14,326 nucleotides of DNA from an uncultured Lachnospiraceae bacterium (GTDB taxonomy: Bacteria; Bacillota; Clostridia; Lachnospirales; Lachnospiraceae). Location of the stretch: positions 1-14,326 of the forward strand of contig CANCYO010000068.1 in NCBI GenBank assembly GCA_947382415.1, read 5' to 3'. The translations under genes were made by a program, and so were the position numbers. How positions within the stretch are numbered: position 1 is the stretch's first letter; the number at the start of each line of letters is the position of its first letter. Below are positions 4,937-12,869 of the stretch, in pieces. Under the pieces are notes generated by a model, which was not told the origin of the DNA, did no database searches, and saw only the letters and a program-made list of their open reading frames with translations.

Positions 4937-6919
4937 TTACTTGAATATTTTCACACTGCCGCCGGTTTCACCTATGAAAGCGATATAGCCGTCCGCAGGA
5001 AGGTCGATGGTGTTAACTGCGTCCTTGATGTGGGTGCTGTACAGCAGCTCACGGAACTTGTTGTAGACGAATACAGCAGAGTTGTCAGGACGTTCGACAG
5101 CAATACTCTTTCCGTCCATATCTTTCCCGATACGATACCATACGGCTTCACTGCTGTGAAGGGATATCTCGGTGATATCAGCGGTAAACACCGGGAGACT
5201 GTCCACACTGCGGCAGCGCGTCCCATCGCTCAGATTAAGGGAGGCTGCCAATGTTTTGTCCGCATAGGTTTGCCCGGTGATCTCTATGTCAAACAAATCT
5301 CTGTTTGCGCTGCTCGGTATGGTGGTAAAGAAACCGGCATGATCTTCACCGGTCAACTTTTCCACTCTTGCCCCTGCGCTGTTTTTTACCAGAATATAGC
5401 CGGGAAATGCCTTATCTGTCACGACACGGTAAAACGGACTTTCATATTGCCAGGAGGTCCATTTTTCGTTATATGTGACAAATACTGTCTGCGAAAGCTC
5501 GTCCCAGCGTTGCTGTACGTTGCGGGGAACGGGATTTTCTTTCATTTTTTCCCCTGTGTACATACTGTCTGCCGTATTTCCAAGTCCCGGGTATACGGTG
5601 AACTTATCCGTTCGGATGTATACTCCGCCATCCTTTTCCTCGAAATAAACGATTTCCCTGTCTGAAGTCATCCTGCCGCTGTCATTTACCTTGACAAATC
5701 CTCCGTCCCCGGTAATCTTAAATCTTTCGGGGGATGCGTTGTCAGTGCCCAAGTCCTCCTTGTACATAGCGGTATTGTTAAATGTGATCCTGCATAATCC
5801 TGTGCTATATAGATTGCTGATGTAGTATAAACCCTCATATTTTTTATAATGATCGGGAATGATGTCCGTTATTTTCGGCTCTGGAGGAGTCAGATCGCTT
5901 ACCGCCTTTCCTCGTTCTTCAAGCGCCACGTCCATCAGAGCAGACGCCATAAGTCCTGCATATTGGCTGCTGCTATTTCCGGCAGTCAGTACCGCTGTGC
6001 TGATCTGTTCATCGGGGGCGACAAGGAGGCACGAGTTCATATACGGCAAATCTCCGCCCTTGCCCATGACCTTTATGTTTTCTTTTTCGTACTTGACTTG
6101 TTCCACAAAGTCCCAACCCAGACCGTAGCTCTCGTATTTTGCGTCATCATTCCAGCGGGTGGACATCTGTGTTTTTGCATCATCCGAAAGAAGAATGTCA
6201 TTTCCCGTAAAGAAAACGCTGCCGAAATTTGCCACGTCAGAAGCAGTGGCATAGATGCCGCCCGAGCCTGCCGTCATTTGATAGGGATATTCGATTGGCA
6301 GAGAACCGCGATAGAGAGATACTTGTGTATCGCCCAAATCGCCCGCATACAGGCTCCATGCCGTTCCCGTATGATCTGCGCCTATCTTTAAGGTTATGTT
6401 ATTTTTTACATAATCCGTATAACTCATACCGGTGACGTTTTCTACAATATGCTCCATAAAACTAAAACCCATGTTATTATAGCAGGCATATTCCCCGGGG
6501 TCAGCTTTCAAACGCAGCCCTGACACTACATCAAATACATTGTCATGCACGAAGCTGTCAACATCTTCATAAAGATAATGGTTTATACCCAGCCCCAAAG
6601 GTATACCTGATGTATGATTCATAAGCATACGCACGGTGATGTCCTTGTACCGCCCGTCATCCATCTTGAAATCAGGGAGATACTTTGTGACAGGGGCGTC
6701 AAGTTCGACCTTTCCCTCTTCAACAAGCTGCATGACCGCCAGGGAAGAATACATTTTGCTTACAGACGCAATACAATATATCCTATCCTGCGAAGCGGTT
6801 GTTTCGGCTGTAAGTTCCGACTGTACAGGTTCGGCATGTGCCATGTTTCCAACAGGTGCGTATACAATTCCTGCCATACACAAGGCGGATATTGCCGCGA
6901 TCATCTTTTTCTTCATCAT
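4937..6919 (-). CDS. Secreted beta-lactamase-fold serine hydrolase with long C-terminal beta-rich region
   Basis: This 660-aa protein belongs to the class C beta-lactamase/penicillin-binding-like serine hydrolases (PF00144 type). Residues 1-29 are a signal peptide (KKK, hydrophobic core, cleavage near AHA-E). Catalytic SVSK is at 52-55 (Ser52, Lys55), the YxN motif is Tyr147-Asn149, and KGG at 287-289 stands where the third motif (KTG or HxG) is expected. Residues about 341-660 are an added region rich in predicted strands with no motif recognised. Only about 20 residues separate the signal cleavage site from SxxK, so the usual first helix and strands of the fold seem missing. The ATG follows GGAGGG. 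The gene is last in the ABC operon, 16 nt behind the permease. The substrate (peptidoglycan peptide, peptide or ester) is unknown. Confidence 0.88.
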   Translation of the reverse strand: MMKKKMIAAISALCMAGIVYAPVGNMAHAEPVQSELTAETTASQDRIYCIASVSKMYSSLAVMQLVEEGKVELDAPVTKYLPDFKMDDGRYKDITVRMLMNHTSGIPLGLGINHYLYEDVDSFVHDNVFDVVSGLRLKADPGEYACYNNMGFSFMEHIVENVTGMSYTDYVKNNITLKIGADHTGTAWSLYAGDLGDTQVSLYRGSLPIEYPYQMTAGSGGIYATASDVANFGSVFFTGNDILLSDDAKTQMSTRWNDDAKYESYGLGWDFVEQVKYEKENIKVMGKGGDLPYMNSCLLVAPDEQISTAVLTAGNSSSQYAGLMASALMDVALEERGKAVSDLTPPEPKITDIIPDHYKKYEGLYYISNLYSTGLCRITFNNTAMYKEDLGTDNASPERFKITGDGGFVKVNDSGRMTSDREIVYFEEKDGGVYIRTDKFTVYPGLGNTADSMYTGEKMKENPVPRNVQQRWDELSQTVFVTYNEKWTSWQYESPFYRVVTDKAFPGYILVKNSAGARVEKLTGEDHAGFFTTIPSSANRDLFDIEITGQTYADKTLAASLNLSDGTRCRSVDSLPVFTADITEISLHSSEAVWYRIGKDMDGKSIAVERPDNSAVFVYNKFRELLYSTHIKDAVNTIDLPADGYIAFIGETGGSVKIFK

Positions 6920-6935
6920 GATTCACCCTCCACTC

Positions 6936-9437
6936 TCATTCCGTCATAAGCTCGGTCACGGATATTTTTCTGATACTGCCTGCGCTGATGTAGGTGACGC
7001 TTAGGCAGAATAACACAAGCGCTGCCGCCGTACCAATGATCAGCGGCAGGTTTTCGGGAATCTGTACACCGAACACCACCATCCAAAATGTACGCTGTAC
7101 CCATACCGACAACACTGCAGCGATGCAGGAGGAAAGGATCGTTACCGGGAGAATACGCAGAGTAAGCTGTATCATAAGCTCCCTTGACGTATAGCCCATA
7201 CTTTTCATGATGCCAAATTCCCTGCGCTGTCTTTTTACGGCGGATACGGCTATGATGCCCAAAATCACCGCCACCACAACTGAAATGAATATCACGGCCC
7301 AGAACGAGAGTGTCTTTGTAACTGCGGCTATGGGTTCCATCTGGGATTTTGCAAAATCCTTCATGGAGGATATTTCTTTTATCACGAAACGGCTGCTGTT
7401 TCCGCTGATGACGGTATCGCCTATTCTGACAGCATAGTCAACGTCGGTAACGCCGTACTGAGAGATCAGCACCGCCATTTTCTCGTCCGCTTTCGCTCTG
7501 ATACGCTCCTCAAGACTTCCCTGTACAGACTGTTCATACGCCATGTCCTTTGCGCTCGCGCCGTACAGAGCGGTGAGCTTATCCGTAAAGGCAGGGCGGT
7601 CCTTCTCGTCTTTGAGCGTGATCTCCACCGTGTTCGGGCGGTCGTTCGGACGAATGCGCAGGTAGCCGTCATCGGTCATGTAGACGCTCATGCTGTTGTT
7701 GTTCATGGCGGTGACAATGCCTGTTATAATATAGCTTTTTTCACAGACATCGCCCTTAATGATGATACTGTCGCCTATGTGCCGATTTTCCGTCTCCTCT
7801 CGCTTTGCGGATATCATGATCTCGTTGTCGTATTCGGGGAAACGTCCCGTTTTAAGGCGGATATTATCTGTGAGGGAAAAATCGGCGTAGGAAATTGCAA
7901 CCGCACTCTGATTGCTGCCCTTTATTTCCACATAATTTCCTGTCGCGCGGGTCAGAAGAACCTTTTCCACTTCGGGGAACTTACGTATCTCATCACAGAA
8001 TTTTTCCCCATTCACTCCGCTCATCATAACTATGCTTATGTCTGACGTCTCCATTCCCATAACTCCCATAAGCCCGTTATAGCCGCTCTTAAAAAAGTCA
8101 AAGGTGTACACGCTGAACATTACGGCAACTCCCGCGGCGATAACACAGATACCCATACCTATATTCGAGCGGAGATCGTTAAATATACCCTTGAAGGCAA
8201 GACGGATATTTATGCTGTGTCTCATTTTTTCAAGAGGAAGTATGTTTTTTCCGAAATGGTGGGTCTTTATGCCCTTGCGAAACGCCACGACGGGAGGGAG
8301 CTTTTTCACCCTTGCCGCCCTTGACAGCGCAAAGAGAGTGACAAGCGCTATTATCAATATTACCACGATAAGAATGCGGAGAATATTCACATCCGTATGC
8401 ACGTCACGGTTCATCATACCCCTTGTGAGAGTATCCATGACCGGGGAAAAGGCTGACGCTGTTATGCCGCCGATAATCGCGCCAACGCCTCCTGTAATGA
8501 TATATTCTAAGATGTAGGAAAGAGATAACTCGCAGCTTGTATACCCCAATGCTTCCAGCACTCCTATCTGCACCATCTGTTCATCAATATCCTTTGAGAT
8601 CTTGTGAAGAATAAGGAAGAGTGCTGATATCATGGTGACAACGGAAAGAAATACGCTCATATACAGAAAAATATTAAGAAAATTAGTTTCAAACAGTCTC
8701 TCTTTATCTTTATCGATTGGTAATACTATACTTGAAACATTCTCATTTGACTTTGCGGAGCATTTTTCATAGTATTCCTCATGGGAGAATTCCCCTTCAG
8801 TGTCAAATGCTATCATGTGGTATTCCTCATAGACAGCGGACAACAGCACCATATCATCGTCTGTAATGATACATTTTAACATACTGTCGGAATTATATAG
8901 ACCCGTGCTGTAAAAACCGGCTATGGTAAAAGGGTAATCTCTGCCGCCCGAAACAAGAGTAAATGTTTCCCCTGGGGCAAAGCCGCCTGTGATCTCAAAA
9001 TACTGGGGCAGCCATATAGGGTGAGACAGCTTTTCGATCTTATCATCGGAAAGAGCATTCAGTTTCTCGAAATTTTCTATCTTCCTTTCTGTGCTTTCGG
9101 TCGCAAAGATCAAATTATAGGCGATACTTTCACCCTTCTTTGATATTGCCGACGCGCCGGGACCGTAAAGTACGCCGCTTTCCCGAACGTCGGTCACATT
9201 GTACTCCTTCTCCAGAATATCACAATAGATATCGCGATATTTGTCAGCCTGAAACAACAATATAACATCGGCAGAGCCCGTCTCCTCAAAGGCACGGTCA
9301 AACGCGCTGTTTATCTGTGTAATACTGACGGCAAAGACCGCCATGAGAAATGACGTAACAAAAGTGAGAAAGACAATTGCAGCCGCCTCACGCTTGTTTC
9401 GCTTTAAATTAAACAAGGATAATCTGCATATCTTCAT
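6936..9437 (-). CDS. FtsX-type ABC transporter permease (MacB/LolE-like, 8 membrane segments)
   Basis: This 833-aa integral membrane protein has a duplicated FtsX architecture. TM1 (about 17-40) is followed by a large extracellular domain (about 41-250), three helices (about 253-280, 305-330, 351-375), then TM5 (about 426-449), a second extracellular domain, and three helices near the C-terminus (about 707-733, 758-782, 798-822). GVLEALGYTSCEL (292-304) and GIMKSMGYTSREL near residue 750 are the repeated coupling-helix motifs that contact the ATPase in this family. Such proteins do not pass solute through a channel in the usual way; they move large extracellular domains to expel peptides or lipoproteins, or to drive enzymes. 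It starts 3 nt after the ATPase stop, with its ribosome binding site (GGGGTGGTG) inside the ATPase's last codons. Confidence 0.92.
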   Translation of the reverse strand: MKICRLSLFNLKRNKREAAAIVFLTFVTSFLMAVFAVSITQINSAFDRAFEETGSADVILLFQADKYRDIYCDILEKEYNVTDVRESGVLYGPGASAISKKGESIAYNLIFATESTERKIENFEKLNALSDDKIEKLSHPIWLPQYFEITGGFAPGETFTLVSGGRDYPFTIAGFYSTGLYNSDSMLKCIITDDDMVLLSAVYEEYHMIAFDTEGEFSHEEYYEKCSAKSNENVSSIVLPIDKDKERLFETNFLNIFLYMSVFLSVVTMISALFLILHKISKDIDEQMVQIGVLEALGYTSCELSLSYILEYIITGGVGAIIGGITASAFSPVMDTLTRGMMNRDVHTDVNILRILIVVILIIALVTLFALSRAARVKKLPPVVAFRKGIKTHHFGKNILPLEKMRHSINIRLAFKGIFNDLRSNIGMGICVIAAGVAVMFSVYTFDFFKSGYNGLMGVMGMETSDISIVMMSGVNGEKFCDEIRKFPEVEKVLLTRATGNYVEIKGSNQSAVAISYADFSLTDNIRLKTGRFPEYDNEIMISAKREETENRHIGDSIIIKGDVCEKSYIITGIVTAMNNNSMSVYMTDDGYLRIRPNDRPNTVEITLKDEKDRPAFTDKLTALYGASAKDMAYEQSVQGSLEERIRAKADEKMAVLISQYGVTDVDYAVRIGDTVISGNSSRFVIKEISSMKDFAKSQMEPIAAVTKTLSFWAVIFISVVVAVILGIIAVSAVKRQRREFGIMKSMGYTSRELMIQLTLRILPVTILSSCIAAVLSVWVQRTFWMVVFGVQIPENLPLIIGTAAALVLFCLSVTYISAGSIRKISVTELMTE

Positions 9438-9440
9438 AAG

Positions 9441-10199
9441 TCACCACCCCATCCCGTCAAGGAATGCCGTCAGCTTTTCACGGCGCTCTTTCATGTCATC
9501 TTCGCCGTATTTCGCCATTCTGTGTTCGCCGACAATCTTGCCGTCACGCAGATAGATGACCCGTGTTCCGCGCAGCGCGGTCTTGATGTCGTGGGTCACC
9601 ACAACGACGCTCTGACCGTTTTCGTGAATTTGCGTGAAGATGTCAAGAACCTCCCTGCCCGCCGCGGAGTTGAGCGAACCGGTAGGCTCGTCCGCGAAAA
9701 GGATTTTCGGCTCGTTTATCACAGCGCGCACGATTCCGACACGCTGCGCCTCGCCGCCGGAAAGCTGGTTCGGATATTTCTTCTGCATTTTCTCATCAAA
9801 TCCGACTTTTGCGAGCAGTTCCTTTACCCTTTTGATAAGCCCGAGGGAGTTTTTCTGCACGGCAAAAGCGCCCGTCAGCACATTGTCAAGGACGTTCTGA
9901 TTTTCCAGCAGATAGATGTTCTGAAAAACGAATCCGCAATTTTTTCTCCTGAACACCGCAAGCTGATCGTTTGAATAATCTTGAATCTCGGCATCGCCGA
10001 AGAATACCTTTCCAAGAGTGGGCTTATCCATTCCCGAAAGCGCATAGAGCAGGGTGGACTTGCCCGAACCCGAAGCGCCCATGATAACGGTAAAATCGCC
10101 CTCCATGATCTCCAGATCGAGGTTCTTGATAACGTGCTGCTGCACGGCGCCGTTTGAAAAAGACTTGCACAGCTTTTCTGTACGTAAAACAGGGATCAT
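9441..10199 (-). CDS. ABC transporter ATP-binding protein (MacB/LolD-like)
   Basis: This 252-aa cytoplasmic ATPase powers the FtsX-type permease. Walker A GASGSGKST is at 41-49, the Q-loop Gln at 93, signature LSGGE at 146-150, Walker B ILFADE at 166-171, and the switch His at 203 in VVVVTHD. DEPTGSLNS after Walker B and YNP-like positioning before the signature (KKYPNQLSGGEAQRVGI) are typical of the MacB/LolD/FtsE branch rather than of importers. A C-terminal tail (about 228-252, KYGEDDMKERREKLTAF) is charged. The ATG at 10199 has only a distant AAAGG site (about 14 nt), so initiation may be weak. It is the first gene after the 108-bp gap carrying three 11-bp repeats and probably opens the regulated transcript of ATPase, permease and hydrolase. 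Confidence 0.94.
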   Translation of the reverse strand: MIPVLRTEKLCKSFSNGAVQQHVIKNLDLEIMEGDFTVIMGASGSGKSTLLYALSGMDKPTLGKVFFGDAEIQDYSNDQLAVFRRKNCGFVFQNIYLLENQNVLDNVLTGAFAVQKNSLGLIKRVKELLAKVGFDEKMQKKYPNQLSGGEAQRVGIVRAVINEPKILFADEPTGSLNSAAGREVLDIFTQIHENGQSVVVVTHDIKTALRGTRVIYLRDGKIVGEHRMAKYGEDDMKERREKLTAFLDGMGW

Positions 10200-10267
10200 A
10201 TATCACACTACCTTTCCAATGCATGATTGTTGCATTCTATGATAGTATGATACATGATCCCGTGCAT

Positions 10268-10300
10268 GATTTCCTTGTGAAAATCTTGTTAAATTCTTGT
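10268..10300 (-). promoter_or_regulatory. Three 11-bp direct repeats: probable response-regulator binding site
   Basis: On the minus strand, ACAAGAATTTA (10300-10290), ACAAGATTTTC (10289-10279) and ACAAGGAAATC (10278-10268) are contiguous and exactly 11 bp apart; the first two match at 9 of 11 positions. Contiguous 11-bp direct repeats are the known arrangement for PhoB/OmpR-type regulators. A possible -10 TATCAT (10252-10247) lies 17 nt past AAGGAA (10275-10270), so the last repeat would replace a poor -35, as in activator-dependent promoters. It lies just ahead of the ATPase gene, downstream of the two-component pair. Confidence 0.6.
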
Positions 10301-10307
10301 CTTTTCC

Positions 10308-11594
10308 TTAACTGAGCGGAATAAGCAGCGTTACGCACAGCCCGTTTTCGCTCCTGACGGATAGTTCTCCGCCCATTTTCTCCATGAGTATCCTTGCGAT
10401 ATACAGACCTAAACCGCTGCCTTCCTTGTCGCCATGTTCCTTTCCGCGGTAGAATTTATTGGTGATAAGTTCTATCTCATCTTCGGGAACGCCCGGACCG
10501 CCGTCACGGATCGCCACCTCAAGAAAGCTCTCGTCCAGACGGAAAGAAATGTCTATGGGCGTGCCTGCGTATTTGTGAGAATTGGATAGGATGTTGCCAA
10601 TAACCTGCGACAAACGCAGCTTGTCCATATGCACAATAACCTGCGGTATTTCGGATATACGCACAAGCCCTCTGTCATCGTATTGGGAAACAAGCTCTGC
10701 TATTACAGCGGAATTTTCGTCCGCGCATGTTACCTTGAACGCACCTAAGTCTTCCAAAGTGGAAGAAAACAGGTCGCCTACAAGCAGCGCTATTTCATCC
10801 GCTTTTTTATAGACATTATTCATCTTCGCAATCATATCTTTCGTGACGGTTATTTCTTTTCCCTCATTCTGAGAGAATACCGCCGCCATCAGCTCAGATG
10901 TGAGTTTAATACCCGTCACAGGCGTTTTCAGGTCGTGAGAAAGCGACGCGATAAGCTCCCGCTCTTTTTTCTGCAAGGAAAGCTCTCTTGCCTTGGACGC
11001 TTTCAGCTCCTCCCGCATAATATCAAAGCTCTCCGAAAAAGCGCCGAACATATTGCCCTTATCCATTTCAAGGGGACGGTCAAGGTCGCCTGCCGCCACG
11101 TAGGATGCAAAATCTTTCATCCTGGCAAATGGGAGCAGGATCGTTTTGCGGATATACGCCCCGAAAGCCGCCGCGGCACCGGTCAGGAGAAAACCGCATA
11201 CACAGTAAACAGCGATAATATTTGTGCGCAGACGGTCGAAACGCTTCCTGCTGTCTGTGAGTACGACACTGCCTGTTATCTGATTATTTTCTATGATATA
11301 GGTGTAGGGATAGAGCTTTTGCATTGCCGTCTCAACGGTTATCACTTCCGAACAGTTGGAACGGTTATCATAAATAACATTCCCATTTATGTCAAGTATC
11401 ACATATTCCCGTTCCGGAGCTGTGTTCTCAGGCGGCATATCGTCCAGTACCATCTTATGCGCAATCTCATTGAGCAAAAGCACATCATAATTACTTTGTG
11501 AAAAATCATCTGTGCCGGTGATCTTCACAACAGCAAACAGCCCGACAACGAGCAGCAGGACAAGAAGCACCGTAAATCTGCAATATCCTTTCAT
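10308..11594 (-). CDS. Sensor histidine kinase
   Basis: This 428-aa membrane kinase has two transmembrane helices (about 7-24 and 125-147) around an extracellular sensor of roughly 100 residues, a HAMP-like segment (about 150-200), and a coiled linker into the dimerisation helix with phospho-acceptor His220 (SLSHDLKTP). The ATP-binding domain has N-box NILSNSHKY (334-342), G1 DGGPGVP (364-370) and G2 GSGLGLYIA (392-400). It phosphorylates the regulator encoded just upstream. The start chosen is the ATG at 11594, whose bases overlap the regulator's stop as ATGA, a classic coupled pair. A longer reading from 11630 would add 12 residues inside the regulator gene and is unlikely. The signal is unknown; the neighbouring exporter suggests an envelope-active compound. 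Confidence 0.94.
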   Translation of the reverse strand: MKGYCRFTVLLVLLLVVGLFAVVKITGTDDFSQSNYDVLLLNEIAHKMVLDDMPPENTAPEREYVILDINGNVIYDNRSNCSEVITVETAMQKLYPYTYIIENNQITGSVVLTDSRKRFDRLRTNIIAVYCVCGFLLTGAAAAFGAYIRKTILLPFARMKDFASYVAAGDLDRPLEMDKGNMFGAFSESFDIMREELKASKARELSLQKKERELIASLSHDLKTPVTGIKLTSELMAAVFSQNEGKEITVTKDMIAKMNNVYKKADEIALLVGDLFSSTLEDLGAFKVTCADENSAVIAELVSQYDDRGLVRISEIPQVIVHMDKLRLSQVIGNILSNSHKYAGTPIDISFRLDESFLEVAIRDGGPGVPEDEIELITNKFYRGKEHGDKEGSGLGLYIARILMEKMGGELSVRSENGLCVTLLIPLS

Positions 11595-12322
11595 AGTACC
11601 GTCTCTTCCATCATATAGCCCACACCCCATACGGTTTTTATGAGCTGTGGTTCTCTGGGATCGGCTTCGATCTTTTCTCGCAGATGCCGGATATGTACGG
11701 CGATCGTACCCTCATTGAGATATTCATCCTCCCACACATCTCTGAGCAGATTTTCCTTTGAAACGACCTTGCCCCTGTTTGTGAAAAGATAATACAGCAG
11801 CCTGTACTCCAGTGCTTTGAGGGTGATCTCCCTGCCGTCTGCAATGATCTTGTGAGTATTTGTATTGAGGTACACTTCACCTGTCAGTTTCACAAGACTG
11901 TCCTCATTTTGTTGAAAATTCCGGACAGCGTACGTATTATCCCGTGTCCTGTCGTATCTTAAAACGGCGGCCTTCACCTTGGCAAGTAGGACACTTAGCG
12001 TATAAGGCTTTTTGATATAATCATCGCCCCCGATGTTCAGTGCGATAAGCACATCATCGTCGCTTGTCTGGGCACTTATGAAGAATATCGGCAGATCACA
12101 GTTTTCCCGTATCTTTTTGCAAAGATCGAAGCCTGATGTTTCACCAAGATTGATATCAAGCAGGAGCAATGAAACATCGTGTTTTTCAAGAAAAGCTACC
12201 GCATCAGCATAGCTTGTTACATAGAAAGTCTTTACGCCAAACATATTGAAATATTCGGAAGTAGCCGTGGCTATCATTTCATCATCATCTATCATTAGGA
12301 CTTTATAGCTTTCCATATCCAT
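11591..12322 (-). CDS. OmpR/PhoB-family response regulator
   Basis: This 243-aa protein has a receiver domain (about 7-120) and a winged-helix DNA-binding domain (about 140-240). The acidic pocket is IDDDE (11-15), the phosphorylated Asp is 56 (LLLLDINLG), the switch Ser is 83 (FFISAQ), and Lys105-Pro106 (YIKKP) complete the site. The C-terminal domain shows the family pattern ITLKALEYRLLYYL, then SKENLLRDVW, the recognition helix NEGTIAVHIRHLREKIE, and the wing KTVWGVGYMM. Such regulators bind direct repeats spaced 10-11 bp; a matching triple repeat lies before the ABC ATPase gene. The ATG at 12322 has a weak ribosome binding site, so translation may depend on the small ORF that ends 12 nt before it. 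An ATG two codons later is an alternative start. Confidence 0.94.
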   Translation of the reverse strand: MDMESYKVLMIDDDEMIATATSEYFNMFGVKTFYVTSYADAVAFLEKHDVSLLLLDINLGETSGFDLCKKIRENCDLPIFFISAQTSDDDVLIALNIGGDDYIKKPYTLSVLLAKVKAAVLRYDRTRDNTYAVRNFQQNEDSLVKLTGEVYLNTNTHKIIADGREITLKALEYRLLYYLFTNRGKVVSKENLLRDVWEDEYLNEGTIAVHIRHLREKIEADPREPQLIKTVWGVGYMMEETVL

Positions 12323-12334
12323 AACTCATCTCAC

Positions 12335-12526
12335 TCACTTATAATATCTTATTGTTTCAATATCATTCCCTAAATCCGTGATATACGCGGCATTCTGGAA
12401 TATTGCAACTTCCTCATTGCTAATCACACCCGCATCATGCGCCATTTCCGCTAAAAGCTGATTCCATTGTTTGATGTCCCCACGGACAACAAGACACCTT
12501 CTATCCTCTTTGCGTGACAGTATCAA
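12335..12526 (-). CDS. Small unrecognised ORF ahead of the response regulator, possibly 5'-damaged
   Basis: This 63-codon reading frame ends 12 nt before the response regulator. The product is hydrophilic, with a coherent soluble-protein look (RGDIKQWNQLLAEMAHDAGV, NEEVAIFQNAAYITDL, ending IRYYK), and no family is recognised. The start is a problem: the first start-like codon is TTG (12526) with no ribosome binding site; a TTG near residue 12 has GAAGG in front. The same frame stays open upstream to 12574 (reading AKVGYYHENSDTIRQNL), where two adjacent TAG codons (12580-12575) separate it from an in-frame ATG at 12598. It may therefore be a decayed or 5'-truncated gene. A LexA-type box lies just upstream. 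Its end may serve to couple translation into the regulator gene. Confidence 0.4.
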   Translation of the reverse strand: MILSRKEDRRCLVVRGDIKQWNQLLAEMAHDAGVISNEEVAIFQNAAYITDLGNDIETIRYYK

Positions 12527-12576
12527 GTTTTGCCTGATAGTATCCGAGTTTTCGTGATAATAACCGACTTTTGCCT
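12516..12576. repeat. Three imperfect 20-21-bp tandem repeats
   Basis: Unit 1 is 12516-12535 (GACAGTATCAAGTTTTGCCT), unit 2 is 12536-12555 (GATAGTATCCGAGTTTTCGT) and unit 3 is 12556-12576 (GATAATAACCGACTTTT plus GCCT). The shared pattern is GAYAGTATC...GAGTTTT. The period is not a multiple of three, so a protein repeat does not explain it. The word TGCCTGATAGTAT across units 1 and 2 (12531-12543) reappears inverted at 12585-12597 with one mismatch, tying this array to the palindrome next to it. Confidence 0.55.
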
Positions 12577-12597
12577 ACTAGTATATACTGTCAGGCA
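12572..12597. repeat. 26-bp imperfect palindrome
   Basis: Arms TGCCT (12572-12576) and AGGCA (12593-12597) flank a perfect 10-bp core AGTATATACT (12580-12589), separated from it by unmatched 3-nt stretches on each side. It overlaps the end of the third 20-bp repeat and includes the TAGTAG stops on the minus strand. It could be an operator, a small hairpin or a recombination site. Confidence 0.5.
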
Positions 12598-12608
12598 TAA
12601 GCTCCGAC

Positions 12609-12622
12609 AGAACAAATGTTCG
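12609..12622 (-). promoter_or_regulatory. Probable LexA (SOS) box
   Basis: The minus strand reads CGAACATTTGTTCT, matching 12 of 14 positions of the Gram-positive LexA/DinR consensus CGAACATATGTTCG, with intact GAAC-N4-GTTC half-sites. It lies about 85 nt ahead of the small ORF's TTG and 12 nt ahead of the in-frame ATG at 12598. Weak -35-like words TTGAAA (12633-12628) and TTTACA (12640-12635) sit just upstream, but no good -10 is seen. No plus-strand gene follows, so a leftward promoter is the likely target. Confidence 0.55.
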
Positions 12623-12869
12623 TTCCCTTTCAAATGTAAAATTGCCCCTAAAAGCACACGGAAATAATGCAACTTTGAAATCTATGTAGTGCTGAGAGTT
12701 CCGTGTTTACGGGCTTTGTGGGCTTTCCGTGTCTGTATCTGCTGGGGAAGGAGACACCCTGACAAAATATGATAATATCGCCCACATAAGAACTACTAAA
12801 TAATTTAATCCATCCAACCAAACCTCATATTCATACATTATTCCAAATATTAACCTCTCCACTACCCAT
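12623..12869. other. Intergenic stretch with short inverted repeats and a composition change
   Basis: No gene is supported here. ACACGGAA (12656-12663) is inverted at 12699-12706 and again at 12725-12732, and GGGCTTT is duplicated at 12711 and 12720. GAAGGAGACACC near 12747 resembles a ribosome binding site but leads only to very short frames. From about 12780 rightward the DNA turns strongly AT-rich, so the edge of an acquired segment probably lies here. No transposase, attachment site or clear terminator for the helicase gene is seen. Confidence 0.45.

Noticed and set aside
4838..5665. Plus-strand open frame of 275 codons opposite the serine hydrolase gene
   Set aside because: It overlaps the end of the HTH gene and lies antisense to a gene with signal peptide and catalytic motifs; its translation is Cys/Phe/Val-rich with no recognisable family.
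11595..11630. Kinase start at 11630 (12 residues longer)
   Set aside because: It would begin inside the regulator gene without a ribosome binding site; the ATGA overlap at 11591-11594 is the normal coupled start.
12516..12597. CRISPR array
   Set aside because: Units are 20-21 bp, adjoin without unique spacers and diverge; this is a tandem repeat cluster, not repeat-spacer structure.
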